A DNA stretch of 64,000 nt from Gracilimonas sp965227215 (lineage in GTDB: Bacteria > Bacteroidota > Rhodothermia > Balneolales > Balneolaceae): contig OZ245729.1 in the NCBI GenBank assembly GCA_965227215.1, forward strand, positions 1,488,001 to 1,552,000, given 5' to 3'. Position numbers and translations under genes: made by a program. The first letter of the stretch is position 1. The number at the start of each line of letters is the position of its first letter. This document shows, piece after piece, positions 41,869-51,255 of this stretch. The notes under the pieces are model-generated. The model saw only the letters and a list, made by a program, of their open reading frames with translations, did no database searches and was not told the DNA's origin.

Positions 41869-43162
41869 AAAAATACTTATCGTATCCTATTATTGGTATC
41901 CATTTGCGGATGTAGGTACCTATCGGATTTCCCGTTTCGCCAAATACCTGGCAAAATCAGGTTGGGATATTGTCGTTCTTACTGCTAAAGAAGCGGCGGC
42001 GGGAATGAAGGGTGAACCTGATGACACGGTACTTGAAAACATCAGGGTTTACAGAGCTAACATCATTGAACCGGTGAGCCTTTTGAAAGGGAAAAAAGAA
42101 GGCGGTGCTAAAACCAGTAATCCATCCATTTTCTATCAGAAAGATGCAGGCCTGATTTCCCGGTTAGCCGTTTGGGCCAGGTTAAACCTGATGATTCCGG
42201 ATGCGAAGTTCACATGGAAATGGTTTGCTGTACCTCTGGGTAAGAAAGTGATCGAACAGGAACAACCGGATATAATATTATCTACCTCTCCTCCGCCTAC
42301 AACCAGTCTCATTGCCAAGAAGCTGGCTGAGTGGAGCGGACTTCCCTGGCATGCCGACTTCCGCGATCCATGGACCAATATCTATTACTATGATGATAAC
42401 CCTCCGAGCAAATGGGCCCGAAAGAGGAATAAAAAGCTGGAAGCTTCTATATTGAAAAGAGCCGATCGTTTATCTGTGGTCAATCACGGTTTCTTTCCGA
42501 GCTACCAACTTGATGATAAGCTGACTAAAATACCCAATGGCTTTGACCCGGATCATATCATCCAAACCGACACTGCATCTCCCAAAAACAAAAAGTTCAC
42601 TATACGGTATTTCGGCAGCCTGAAAGTCAATCAGTATCCCGAAGCCTTTATCAGCGCATTGAAAACTTTATCGGAAGAAAACCCGGAAGTAGCTGAGAAA
42701 ATGACTTTTCAGTTTTATGGAAGCATCAACGAAGACATCAGGCAAGACATTGAAAATGCTTCTTCTCTGATAGAGAGTAGTTTTAACGGATATATTTCCC
42801 ACGATCGCATGATGGAGCTCGTCAACACATCTGATCTCTTGCTGTTGGCCATTGGACGAACCAAGAACAGTAAGTTTGCTTTATCAACCAAGGTTTTTGA
42901 ATATATGATATCGGGTAATCCGGTATTAGGAATTGGTCCGGTTGATGGTGCTGCAGCTGACCTTGTTAGCGATACAAACATAGGCAAGTTCTTTGCTCAT
43001 GATGATGACAAGGGAGTCCAAAATTACCTCCTTCAGGCTTTTGAAGCATTTCAGGAAAAGCGTGCATTAACTGAGCCGGCCGGCGAAGCCATAGAAGAAT
43101 ATAGCTTCAAAAATCTCACCCAAAAGCTCGAGAACAGTCTTAACTCACTTCTAAAAAGCTGA
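41858..43162 (+). CDS. GT4-family glycosyltransferase
   Basis: 434 aa from a GTG start inside the YfhO gene. Two Rossmann lobes: the N-terminal lobe SYYWYPFADVGTYRISRFAKYLAKSGWDI and the C-terminal lobe ending LSTKVFEYMISGNPVLGIGP, which holds the donor-binding Glu region of GT-B enzymes. The N-terminal form (YWYP, GxGTYR) is like WbuB/WcaI-type transferases. Probably acts on a lipid-linked glycan in the cytosol. Convergent with the acyl ligase gene. Confidence 0.86.
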   Translation: MARKKILIVSYYWYPFADVGTYRISRFAKYLAKSGWDIVVLTAKEAAAGMKGEPDDTVLENIRVYRANIIEPVSLLKGKKEGGAKTSNPSIFYQKDAGLISRLAVWARLNLMIPDAKFTWKWFAVPLGKKVIEQEQPDIILSTSPPPTTSLIAKKLAEWSGLPWHADFRDPWTNIYYYDDNPPSKWARKRNKKLEASILKRADRLSVVNHGFFPSYQLDDKLTKIPNGFDPDHIIQTDTASPKNKKFTIRYFGSLKVNQYPEAFISALKTLSEENPEVAEKMTFQFYGSINEDIRQDIENASSLIESSFNGYISHDRMMELVNTSDLLLLAIGRTKNSKFALSTKVFEYMISGNPVLGIGPVDGAAADLVSDTNIGKFFAHDDDKGVQNYLLQAFEAFQEKRALTEPAGEAIEEYSFKNLTQKLENSLNSLLKS

Positions 43163-43170
43163 AAACTATC

Positions 43171-44625
43171 TCATTTAAGCTGGTCTCTCTTTTTCTTACC
43201 TGAAGATGTATAAGGGATAGCTGCTACAAACTCAAAATCCTTAGGAATCTTGTAGGGCTCTAACTTTCCACGAAGATACTGCGTGAGTTCTTTAGCATCC
43301 GCCTTTTCCCCTCTCTTAAGAACCACAAAAGCTTTTATTTTTTCACCTGTCAGTTCTTTATCACCTTTTTCTGAAATACATGCTGAATCTTTGACTGCTT
43401 CATGTTCTCCCAGAGCTTGTTCAATTTCAGTAGGTAAAACTTTTTTTCCTCCCACATTAATGACGTCATCTTTTCGGCCGCTTAAAAATATATAACCATC
43501 GCTGTCCTTATATCCCAGATCTCCGGTTCTGAACCAACCAGCTGTAAATGATTTTTTGGTGAGATCCTCATTCTCCCAGTACCCGGGCGTTTGAACGGTT
43601 CCTTTCACTGCAATTTCTCCGACTTCTGAGACAGGTAGTTCATCATTACCCTCCCCTAAGATGCTTACCTGTACATTCGGACTCGGTTGGCCAACAGAAC
43701 TAAGCTTGTCAATGTCTTTGTGAAATTCTGTGAAGATATTTGCCGCTACTTCCGTAAGTCCGTAGTGCATACATATTCGGGTGGTGGGCAAGTTTTCGGC
43801 CAGCTCTCTTTTTTGCTCCGGACTCATGGGTGAACTTCCAAACTCTATGTAATTCAGCTTTTTAAAATAGTCTATGTAATGATTTTTCATCAACTTTTTC
43901 AGCACCGCAAATCCGGCCGGGACCATACATATTCCTGTTGCCCCCTTTTCTTCTATGGCGTCAAAAAAGAGCTTCGGAAACATAAATCCATCTATCAAAA
44001 TGACGGTTGCTCCCAAATACAGATTGGTCCGAAGTCGCCTGAGTCCAAACGCATGATGTATGGGAAGAGGAATTATCTCCGTATCGGATTTATCATTCCC
44101 TATAAAAATATTTGAGTTAACTGCTCCGGCCAGGATATTGCGATGGGTTAACTGCACCCCTTTCGCTTGTCCGGTAGTTCCCGTAGTAAACAAAATATCA
44201 GCCAGTTGATCCTCTTCCGGAAATTCATATTCAGTAATAGGATCCCCTTTTAGAATGCTTTCATCAAAAGGTAACTGATGAAACCGGTGGTCGGCTTCAG
44301 TGGGGTGTATCAGCAGCTTTGGTTTTGTAAGTTCGAGCAGGTTCAGCATTCTATCTTCGGGAAGCTTTACATCCAGCGGTACCGCTACGGCTTTAATCAG
44401 GTGAGTAGCCAGATAGATATATGCGAAAAGTGGGTGTTTATCTCCATAAAAAGCAACACGATCTCCCTCTGATACTCCTTTATCCTGCAATAAAGTAGCT
44501 ACTTTCAGGACGTTCTCTGATACCCGGGCATAGGATATTCGATCGTCTTTCCAAATTATGGCTGTTTTGTCCGGATTTGATTGTGCTTGACGAAAGAAAC
44601 CTTCTACAATAGACTTCGGCTGCAT
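43171..44625 (-). CDS. AMP-forming acyl ligase, ACP-coupled candidate
   Basis: 484 aa member of the ANL (acyl-CoA/acyl-ACP synthetase) family. The phosphate loop is FTTGTTGQAKGVQLTHRN, the adenine motif HYGLTEVAANIF, the hinge GWFRTGDLGYKDSDGY, and the C-terminal Lys in SSGKKKRDQLK. It overlaps the upstream ACP gene by 1 nt, so it most likely loads that ACP rather than CoA; this is inference. The acid substrate is unknown. Confidence 0.88.
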   Translation of the reverse strand: MQPKSIVEGFFRQAQSNPDKTAIIWKDDRISYARVSENVLKVATLLQDKGVSEGDRVAFYGDKHPLFAYIYLATHLIKAVAVPLDVKLPEDRMLNLLELTKPKLLIHPTEADHRFHQLPFDESILKGDPITEYEFPEEDQLADILFTTGTTGQAKGVQLTHRNILAGAVNSNIFIGNDKSDTEIIPLPIHHAFGLRRLRTNLYLGATVILIDGFMFPKLFFDAIEEKGATGICMVPAGFAVLKKLMKNHYIDYFKKLNYIEFGSSPMSPEQKRELAENLPTTRICMHYGLTEVAANIFTEFHKDIDKLSSVGQPSPNVQVSILGEGNDELPVSEVGEIAVKGTVQTPGYWENEDLTKKSFTAGWFRTGDLGYKDSDGYIFLSGRKDDVINVGGKKVLPTEIEQALGEHEAVKDSACISEKGDKELTGEKIKAFVVLKRGEKADAKELTQYLRGKLEPYKIPKDFEFVAAIPYTSSGKKKRDQLK

Positions 44626-44858
44626 TATTCTGGTTCTATGCCTTTACGTTGCAATAATTTCTTGATATCACCGATGTTGCTAATCTCCGGAATTTCTTCC
44701 GGGGTAATTTCTACATCATATTCATCTTCAACGGCAGTGATTATATTCACATGTCCAAGGGAATCCCAGGCATCAATATCTTCCGGACCAGTCTCATCCG
44801 TCAGCTCTGTTTCTTCTTCAATAAATAGTACTTCTCTGAAAAGGGTTTCTACGTTCAT
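44625..44858 (-). CDS. Acyl carrier protein, pathway-dedicated
   Basis: 77 aa acidic four-helix carrier. The phosphopantetheine site is Ser in AWDSLGHVN (about residue 36), followed by the helix AVEDEYDVEITPEEIPE. It differs from a housekeeping AcpP (DSLDTVELVM) and lies between an acyl ligase and an LpxD-like acyltransferase, so it is probably specific for this module. Confidence 0.9.
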   Translation of the reverse strand: MNVETLFREVLFIEEETELTDETGPEDIDAWDSLGHVNIITAVEDEYDVEITPEEIPEISNIGDIKKLLQRKGIEPE

Positions 44859-44874
44859 TATTGCCTTCTGAATT

Positions 44875-45780
44875 TCATGACTTGGGTAATATTTTTCTCC
44901 CTAAAGCCTGATAGCCGTCTTTAATGTTTTGGGTTACGGTAGCCCCGACTGAGATAAACACGTCGTTCCCGATTTTTAATTTATTGAGAAGTGTAGCATT
45001 CGGGCTTATCCATACGTTATCGCCTATGGTGGTGGAACCAGAGATAGCTACACACCCGGTGATGATGCAGTTTCTCCCGATTCTCACATTATGTGAAATG
45101 TGAGCAGACTTGGATATCTTAGTACCCTCGCCAATTACGGTGTTGTCCATTGTGCCACGGTCAATAGTAGTCCCGGCTCCAATTTCCACCCGATCATGAA
45201 TTTCCAGTCCGCCGATATGTGGCATTCGTTCCCAGCTGCCATCATCGTCTTTAGCCAGCCCAAAGCCTTCCGCACCTAAAATGGCACCGGCTTCAATCAC
45301 TACGTCTTTCCCAATAGTCGTTCCATCGTAAACGAAGTTGTTGCCATGCAAGATGGTGTTATCTCCAACTGAACATTTTCCAATGTAGGTATTTGGTCCT
45401 ATGTACGCAGATTCAGAAATACGAGCCTCTTCGTGAATAACAGCTGTTCCATGGATACCCGGAGAAATATCTGCAGATACTACAGCCCGAAGTAATCTGG
45501 TATATACTAACTTTGGGTTATTGACGACAATAAAACACTTATGATTTAATAAATCTTCAGTGAGGTTTACTGATTTGTCACAGATTACAACTCGTGCAGA
45601 TGTTTCTTCTGCTAATTGCTGTTTATTATCTCTTGAAGGGCTGCACCAAACTACTGAATGTTCATTAGCGTCTGTAATGCTTTTGAAATTATCCACATAA
45701 TTAACTTCCGTGTTTCCATGGATTTCGTAGTCTACAGAAATCAGACCCGTAAGTTCGTTGAGTGTAATCTTATCCATCAC
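44875..45780 (-). CDS. LpxD-like left-handed beta-helix acyltransferase
   Basis: 301 aa. An N-terminal UDP-binding-like domain (about 1-100) precedes hexapeptide repeats (about 105-285: GTAVIHEEARISESAYIG, ISHNVRIGRNCIITGC, IGDNVWISPNATLLNKL). Strong LpxD marks are AEGFG, IGGLEIHDRVEIGAG, TIDRGTMDNTVIG and the catalytic His in AHISHNVRIG. The LpxD C-terminal helical ACP-contact segment (about 40 aa) is missing. It probably acylates an amino sugar from the adjacent ACP; not shown. Confidence 0.86.
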   Translation of the reverse strand: MMDKITLNELTGLISVDYEIHGNTEVNYVDNFKSITDANEHSVVWCSPSRDNKQQLAEETSARVVICDKSVNLTEDLLNHKCFIVVNNPKLVYTRLLRAVVSADISPGIHGTAVIHEEARISESAYIGPNTYIGKCSVGDNTILHGNNFVYDGTTIGKDVVIEAGAILGAEGFGLAKDDDGSWERMPHIGGLEIHDRVEIGAGTTIDRGTMDNTVIGEGTKISKSAHISHNVRIGRNCIITGCVAISGSTTIGDNVWISPNATLLNKLKIGNDVFISVGATVTQNIKDGYQALGRKILPKS

Positions 45781-45900
45781 TGCTGACGTTAAAACCGTAA
45801 AGGCTTTTTATGTTCATTTTATTATTCAAGTGAATTTCAGCCTGCCGAAGATATTGCTTTTTTGAGTAAATAATGTCGCCAACCGCAGCAGGGAGGCTTA

Positions 45901-46545
45901 TCAAATCTTCAACCGAACCACTTCAAACGACTCAGCAAAGTCTTCTTTCACCTGCACTCCACGTACTCTGGCCAGCCCTTCGATAAAGTCGCGTGTAAAG
46001 TAATTTCGCTTTTTTATAAGCTGAGATTCATATACCGACATCATCTCCCATTTTTTGTCCATATGCTCCCGGCTTAACGTAACAAAAGCCTGGGTAGAGA
46101 AATCAACGTGATTCCACGGCAGCTCATATCCCCAGATACTGCATTCTTTAAACGCCCGCAGTCCTTCATTAAATACTACCTGATGGTCCTGATGCACATC
46201 ATTTCCGGATGGCAGCAACACCATGTCGGGCTGAATGTCATTTCTGAGCCGTACCATTTCTTCTAAAACTTCCTGCCGGAAATAGGAAAGTTTTCTAACC
46301 TCATATTCATAAATAAAGTAGCGTTCTTCCGGAACTCCCAGAATATCCATGGAGGCAATAAACTCTTTCTTCAAAATATCCGGATCAGATCCTTCCGGTA
46401 CGGAAGCCCGGGCCGTAGAAAATGCCGCCACATAAATCTCAATTCCCTCTTCATGAAATCGGGCAAGTGTGCCCCCGCATCCTAACTCAGCGTCATCAGT
46501 ATGAGGAGCCAGTACCAATACTTTTTTAATTCCGGTAAATGACAT
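45901..46545 (-). CDS. PIG-L family deacetylase
   Basis: 214 aa. The zinc motif is HTDDAELGCGG (the AHxDDxE form), with the second ligand region VHQDHQVVFNEGLRAF. The family removes N-acetyl from GlcNAc units, as in GPI and mycothiol synthesis. It lies upstream of the LpxD-like operon, 120 nt away, and divergent to wecB (133 nt between starts), which fits an amino-sugar role. Confidence 0.9.
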   Translation of the reverse strand: MSFTGIKKVLVLAPHTDDAELGCGGTLARFHEEGIEIYVAAFSTARASVPEGSDPDILKKEFIASMDILGVPEERYFIYEYEVRKLSYFRQEVLEEMVRLRNDIQPDMVLLPSGNDVHQDHQVVFNEGLRAFKECSIWGYELPWNHVDFSTQAFVTLSREHMDKKWEMMSVYESQLIKKRNYFTRDFIEGLARVRGVQVKEDFAESFEVVRLKI

Positions 46546-46678
46546 TGTCTAAAATTTTTGGATGTTAGTTCTCAAGGATACTGAATTTAACTGTGAATTA
46601 TTATCAAGATTCAGGCAGGTTTCCTAAAAAAGAAAAAAGAGTTACTGTATCTTACCTAGCGATTTAAAATTAATAAAA

Positions 46679-47752
46679 ATGCAATTCGTGAAGAATATAT
46701 TAACAATTGTTGGAGCAAGGCCGCAGTTCATCAAAGCTGCTGTAGTTTCAAAAGCGTTGGCTGATGCGGGTATTAGAGAAGAAATCATTCATACCGGCCA
46801 GCATTACGACCATGAGATGAGTACTGTTTTTTGGGAAGAGCTTGAACTTCCTGTTCCTACAGTAAATCTGGAAGTCGGATCCGGAAATCACGGTGCTCAA
46901 ACCGGACTAATGCTGCAGAAAATTGAACAATTCATTCTCGATCTGGACAAGACTCCTGATGCACTGCTTGTTTATGGTGATACGAATTCAACGGTAGCGG
47001 GTGCATTAGTAGCATCTAAGCTTCATATACCTGTGATACATGTTGAAGCAGGTTTAAGAAGCTTCAACCGGGAAATGCCAGAGGAAATCAATCGTGTAGT
47101 TACCGACCATATATCGACCCTTTTATTTTGCTCTTCCGCAGAAGGAGTAGCTCAGTTGGAAAAAGAAGGTATTCACAAGCATGTATTTAATGTAGGAGAC
47201 GTAATGCATGATGCGCTGCTGACCTTTTCTAAAATTGCTGAGGAAAAAGTGGACTTTTCTGACATCATACCGTTTGACCCTACAAGCTATTACCTGGCTA
47301 CCGTACACCGGCCGGCAAACACTGATTCCGAAAAAAACCTGCATTCTATACTACAAGCTTTTGATGAGTTTGACTTACCCGTTGTATGGCCCGTTCATCC
47401 CCGAAATAAAAAGACGTTAAGCAAGATTCAGGTACCCGAAAACTTACACTTGATTGAGCCTGTATCCTACTTTAAGATGATGACTTTATTAAAGAACTGC
47501 ACGAAAGTGATTACGGATTCCGGAGGGCTTCAAAAAGAAGCTTACTGGATGAAGAAGCCATGTATTACAATACGAGAAGAGACGGAATGGGTTGAAACCT
47601 TAGATGGAAACTGGAACCAAATTACCGGAGCAAACACAGAGATGATACTCTCCGCAATGAATACTGAGCCCGACACCAACTGGAAACCATTATATGGCAC
47701 GGGTGATGCCGCTCAAAAGATTGCAGCACAAATTCAGGATTACTTCCGTTAA
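46679..47752 (+). CDS. wecB: UDP-N-acetylglucosamine 2-epimerase (non-hydrolysing)
   Basis: 357 aa. Converts UDP-GlcNAc to UDP-ManNAc. Family blocks: VGARPQFIKAA, HTGQHYDHEMS, VYGDTNSTVAGAL, HVEAGLRSFNREMPEEINR, TVHRPANTDSEKNL and DSGGLQKEAYWMKKPCI. All match the nucleotide- and catalysis-related segments of WecB/MnaA. A ManNAc-containing glycan is therefore expected; wecC is not in the window. The 3' end overlaps the convergent GT4 gene by 4 nt. Confidence 0.95.
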   Translation: MQFVKNILTIVGARPQFIKAAVVSKALADAGIREEIIHTGQHYDHEMSTVFWEELELPVPTVNLEVGSGNHGAQTGLMLQKIEQFILDLDKTPDALLVYGDTNSTVAGALVASKLHIPVIHVEAGLRSFNREMPEEINRVVTDHISTLLFCSSAEGVAQLEKEGIHKHVFNVGDVMHDALLTFSKIAEEKVDFSDIIPFDPTSYYLATVHRPANTDSEKNLHSILQAFDEFDLPVVWPVHPRNKKTLSKIQVPENLHLIEPVSYFKMMTLLKNCTKVITDSGGLQKEAYWMKKPCITIREETEWVETLDGNWNQITGANTEMILSAMNTEPDTNWKPLYGTGDAAQKIAAQIQDYFR

Positions 47753-48942
47753 TTTGAATCCAGATCCTTGTAATATGAAATCAACGGCTCTACCGTAGCT
47801 TCCCAGTTAAATTCTTTTTCTACAGCTCGTCTTCCGTTTTCAGCCAGTGCTTTAGCTTCATCCGGGTGCGATAATAAATAATTGATCTGTTCTGCAAGGT
47901 CCTGAGCATTTTCAGATTCAAATATTTTCCCAGCTTTGTGCTCGGTTACCATACGTTCCAGTGAAGTGCAGTTAGAAGATATAACCGGTAACTCCTCCGA
48001 CATATAATAACCCAGCTTGTGAGGAATAGATGCATCGGTTTGTACCGACCGTACATGAGGGATTAGCCCAATAGTCGCACTTTTCACGTAGCTTCGGATA
48101 TTTGACTGATCTTGCCAGCCTTCGAATATCACAAAATCCCTCAAGCCGATCCTGTCAGTTAACGCCTCGAGGTCAGAACGATTTCGTCCGTCTCCAACCA
48201 GAAGTAAAAGAGAGTTCGGGTGTTTATCCTTAACAAACTCCATTGCTTTGATGGCCGTCTCTAATCCCCGGTGCAGGTCAAATCCACCGGAATACAACAA
48301 TACTTTTCGGTCCTGATACTTTTTAAGGATTTCTTCTTTAACAGGAAATTCCCTGAAAGCCCGGATATTTGGCGTATTGGGAATCACAAGAACTTTCTCT
48401 TCGTCAAACCCCATTCTGGTATACCGGTCTTTCATTTCAGCTATTACTGAAATAATCCGGTCCGTTTTTTCAAGCCACCTTTCTTCGAGTTTCTTCCATC
48501 TATCCAGAGAAATTAACCATTTGCCCGGTGGGTGGGTACTCCAGGCATACTGCGATAATGCTTCTACATAATTCTCGTGCAGATCGGCAATTAATGGAAT
48601 GGCAAACTTTTTCTTAACCTTAATTCCTGCTTTAACAAGGTACAAGTCATGCGCATGAACAGCGTCAAAAGGCTTCTCTCGATAGGCTTTTTTAGCATAT
48701 CTATATATCAGGTGGGAGTACATATCAAAAAAGCCCACGGCTCCCCGGAGCTTTTTTATAATTTTATCGGGTAATCTGAACCGATGCACCCTTACCCCAT
48801 TCACCATTTCAACCTCAGGCCTGTCATCCTCTGCCAGCGAAAGAACTGTAACCTCCAAGCCATTTTCTACAAGTGACTCTGCCTCATTTTCAACCCGCTG
48901 ATCCGGAGGGTAGGTATGATCCAACAACATTAAAATATGCAT
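47749..48942 (-). CDS. GT4-family glycosyltransferase
   Basis: 397 aa GT-B enzyme: LDHTYPPDQRVENEAESLVENGLEV, HAHDLYLVKAGI, LYSGGFDLHRGLETAIKAMEFV and IPHKLGYYMSEELPVISSNC. The EX7E-type motif is degenerate but the C-terminal lobe is normal. The last gene of the five-gene operon, 1 nt after the polysaccharide deacetylase. Confidence 0.88.
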   Translation of the reverse strand: MHILMLLDHTYPPDQRVENEAESLVENGLEVTVLSLAEDDRPEVEMVNGVRVHRFRLPDKIIKKLRGAVGFFDMYSHLIYRYAKKAYREKPFDAVHAHDLYLVKAGIKVKKKFAIPLIADLHENYVEALSQYAWSTHPPGKWLISLDRWKKLEERWLEKTDRIISVIAEMKDRYTRMGFDEEKVLVIPNTPNIRAFREFPVKEEILKKYQDRKVLLYSGGFDLHRGLETAIKAMEFVKDKHPNSLLLLVGDGRNRSDLEALTDRIGLRDFVIFEGWQDQSNIRSYVKSATIGLIPHVRSVQTDASIPHKLGYYMSEELPVISSNCTSLERMVTEHKAGKIFESENAQDLAEQINYLLSHPDEAKALAENGRRAVEKEFNWEATVEPLISYYKDLDSN

Positions 48943-48943
48943 A

Positions 48944-50320
48944 TCAAAGTGATAAAAAATTCTTGAACAAGGTTAGTTTTTTCGGTTCTATTAATTCATG
49001 ATTGTGCCATAATAGCACAAATTCTCCTCCGAGGCGGCTTAATTGGTTGTAGTAAAAAGCTATTTTTTTACCCGCCTCATTCACGGAGTATCCCATATAT
49101 TTTGTTGCCAGTAAACTGGCTTCCATTACAACCAGTGGGTGAAGCTTGATTTCCAATGCCGCTCTTGATTTCCAATCGAAAGCCCTGAAAGGAAAGGCCA
49201 CTCCCGCTCTATACCCGGTTCTGTCTGCATATCCGAGTGTATAATCATGTTTAATTCCGGCTTTTTGCAAAATAAGAGGCGTGTGCTTCCAATCCCACCG
49301 CAAATAATGTTTTCTGGTCGTTTCAATCTTGGTATCAAGCCCAAGGAAGTCACAAAAATTTTGAAGTTTTTGAACTTCTTTTTTGAGTAAATCAGGATTA
49401 TGTCTGGTTCTATAGGAAGGATGCAGTCCAATTTTATGTCCTGCCGTGTGCACATGCCTGAGAATCCCTGATATAGCAGGATGTTCGATATCGTATAGAG
49501 CATCATATTCACTTTGAGCTTCACCCGATATAAAAAAGAAGGTACTTGCCACATCATGCTTTTCCAGTAGCTTAACAAGCTCTCTAAAATTGTTGTAAGG
49601 GTCGATTTGATAATTTCCCTGTTGTACATTTTTGTACAGTTGATATCTTTTTCTTGCCTTTTTAAGGCTTTTTCTCAGCAGTACATCGCCGGATACCCTC
49701 TTCATTAATCGGGCTTTAGAATAATTGAGGTATTCAAATGGCTGATCTACATCATGAGAAACATGTTTTGAATATGCAGGCAGCTTCTTTCCGGGTCTAG
49801 TTTCTTCACCTCCGAAAAGATGCCAAGCCAAAACCGTAAACCACTCCTGAATTATGGGGCGATCAATCAGGTTCTTTTTAACTACAAATGATGTACCACC
49901 GATACGACGCTCATGCATATCTTTCTCTGCAAAAAGAATATCGGCGTACCCACTCATTAGAAAAAAAGCCATTCCGATCACATCTACCGGCAATGAATTT
50001 TTATGAGAGTCTGTCACTGATGTCTTACCCATCCCTGAATACCAGCCGGGAAGCTCTGATAAAGACAGACCATCAACACCGGTAGGATAAGAGTTAACTT
50101 CCGGTTGCGTGAGAACGTCTTTATCATAGACGTGGCCAAAAAAAACATCGGGGATCAAAACCTGTTTATCTCCATGAGCAATGGAATAGAAGTCGGCCTC
50201 TTCATGTATTTCCAGGTTATAATCCAGTTTCAGAAAGTCTTTTATGAAAACATCAAAAATAAACTGCTTCTCAGAACGAAAACCAGGACCCGAAGTTATC
50301 TTAAGAACTTGATCGGTCAT
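48944..50320 (-). CDS. Polysaccharide deacetylase family protein with N-terminal extension
   Basis: 458 aa. An N-terminal domain (1-180) of the DUF7033 type, without known activity, is followed by a NodB-like CE4 domain from about 185: SHDVDQPFEY (metal Asp), ASTFFFISGE, KIGLHPSYRT (His ligands), and a late LLWHNHEL. Predicted to remove acetyl groups from a glycan or glycan precursor, probably in the cytosol since no signal peptide is seen. It overlaps the GNAT gene by 4 nt. Confidence 0.83.
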   Translation of the reverse strand: MTDQVLKITSGPGFRSEKQFIFDVFIKDFLKLDYNLEIHEEADFYSIAHGDKQVLIPDVFFGHVYDKDVLTQPEVNSYPTGVDGLSLSELPGWYSGMGKTSVTDSHKNSLPVDVIGMAFFLMSGYADILFAEKDMHERRIGGTSFVVKKNLIDRPIIQEWFTVLAWHLFGGEETRPGKKLPAYSKHVSHDVDQPFEYLNYSKARLMKRVSGDVLLRKSLKKARKRYQLYKNVQQGNYQIDPYNNFRELVKLLEKHDVASTFFFISGEAQSEYDALYDIEHPAISGILRHVHTAGHKIGLHPSYRTRHNPDLLKKEVQKLQNFCDFLGLDTKIETTRKHYLRWDWKHTPLILQKAGIKHDYTLGYADRTGYRAGVAFPFRAFDWKSRAALEIKLHPLVVMEASLLATKYMGYSVNEAGKKIAFYYNQLSRLGGEFVLLWHNHELIEPKKLTLFKNFLSL

Positions 50321-51255
50321 TCCTTGATTCTTTTTAGCAATTTCTTTCCATAATAAATTGGGGCAAACCTCTTACTGACAGCCTGAATATTATGGAAATA
50401 GACCTGTTTTGCACCAAATGAGCTGAAATAACGCTCAATAGATTTGATGCTCGACCCTTCGAAATCAAAGGTATTGTCTCTTCGGTTTGCTTCCTTTATA
50501 CCATTCCAGAGTACTAATGATACTGCCCCGGGAATTTCGGATTCCGGATCAAATCCACCGGCCAGATAATAGGTTGCATCATCATCATGAATAAACAATT
50601 GTGCGGCATGAAGTCTTCCACTTTTATCTTTTGCTCCAAGGATGCTTGCTCTTTTTCTTGCTAACGCTTCCTTACATAAACCTGTCAGTATCTGCTTTGA
50701 GTATGGAGGCCTCAAACCTTGCCTTTTAAAGGTTTTGAACACCATATCGTACAGTTCTTCCACTCCGATGTCATCATAAATTTCAAGCTGTTCTTCTGCC
50801 CGCCGAATATCCCTTCGCACTGAACTTTTCAATTTCTTCCAGACTTTCTCTGTATCAAACGGATACTCGAACCTGAATGTGGTCAGTGAATGCTGAGTAA
50901 ATCCCTCCCAGGTAAATGGAAGGTAATTTATAACGTCTTCATTGAGGTTATAAGTCAGTTTATCAAATTCAGGGAGCCGGCCAATTAACTTCTCCAGCAT
51001 AGATCGCTCGGTGCTGTGAATCGTCTCAATCTTAGAGCTGGTTTGCTTGATCCAGGGACCTAATTTTTGGGTCAGCACCGGCATTTGGATGAATATGAAT
51101 CCCTTTTCTTTTTTTTTCACAATAGGCCAACGTGCAAAAATTTCACCTCCTTTCTCGATGCGAATATCCTCCCAGCGGTCGGGTGCTACAATATCCAGCC
51201 ACCAGGACTGCATAAATATATTTCCGGGTAACTCATGTGGAGCCATTTCAATCAT
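50317..51255 (-). CDS. FemAB-like GNAT acyltransferase
   Basis: 312 aa, two GNAT-type lobes (BioF2-like/GNAT_6): FMQSWWLDIVAP, KLKSSVRRDIRRAEEQ (the RR helix), RLHAAQLFIHDDDATYYLAGG, and FDFEGSSIKSIERYFSSFGA. These enzymes acylate or aminoacylate amino groups on cell-surface glycans or peptides. Substrate unknown. Overlaps the sulfotransferase gene by 8 nt. Confidence 0.82.
   Translation of the reverse strand: MIEMAPHELPGNIFMQSWWLDIVAPDRWEDIRIEKGGEIFARWPIVKKKEKGFIFIQMPVLTQKLGPWIKQTSSKIETIHSTERSMLEKLIGRLPEFDKLTYNLNEDVINYLPFTWEGFTQHSLTTFRFEYPFDTEKVWKKLKSSVRRDIRRAEEQLEIYDDIGVEELYDMVFKTFKRQGLRPPYSKQILTGLCKEALARKRASILGAKDKSGRLHAAQLFIHDDDATYYLAGGFDPESEIPGAVSLVLWNGIKEANRRDNTFDFEGSSIKSIERYFSSFGAKQVYFHNIQAVSKRFAPIYYGKKLLKRIKE

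Noticed and set aside
36384..43162. Idea that gatC, ptsI, ptsH and sodC form one stress island
   Set aside because: Orientations and promoters differ and these are unrelated housekeeping genes; no shared regulation visible.
49126..49629. 167-codon frame overlapping the polysaccharide deacetylase
   Set aside because: Same strand, shifted frame of a clear CE4-type gene; shadow frame.
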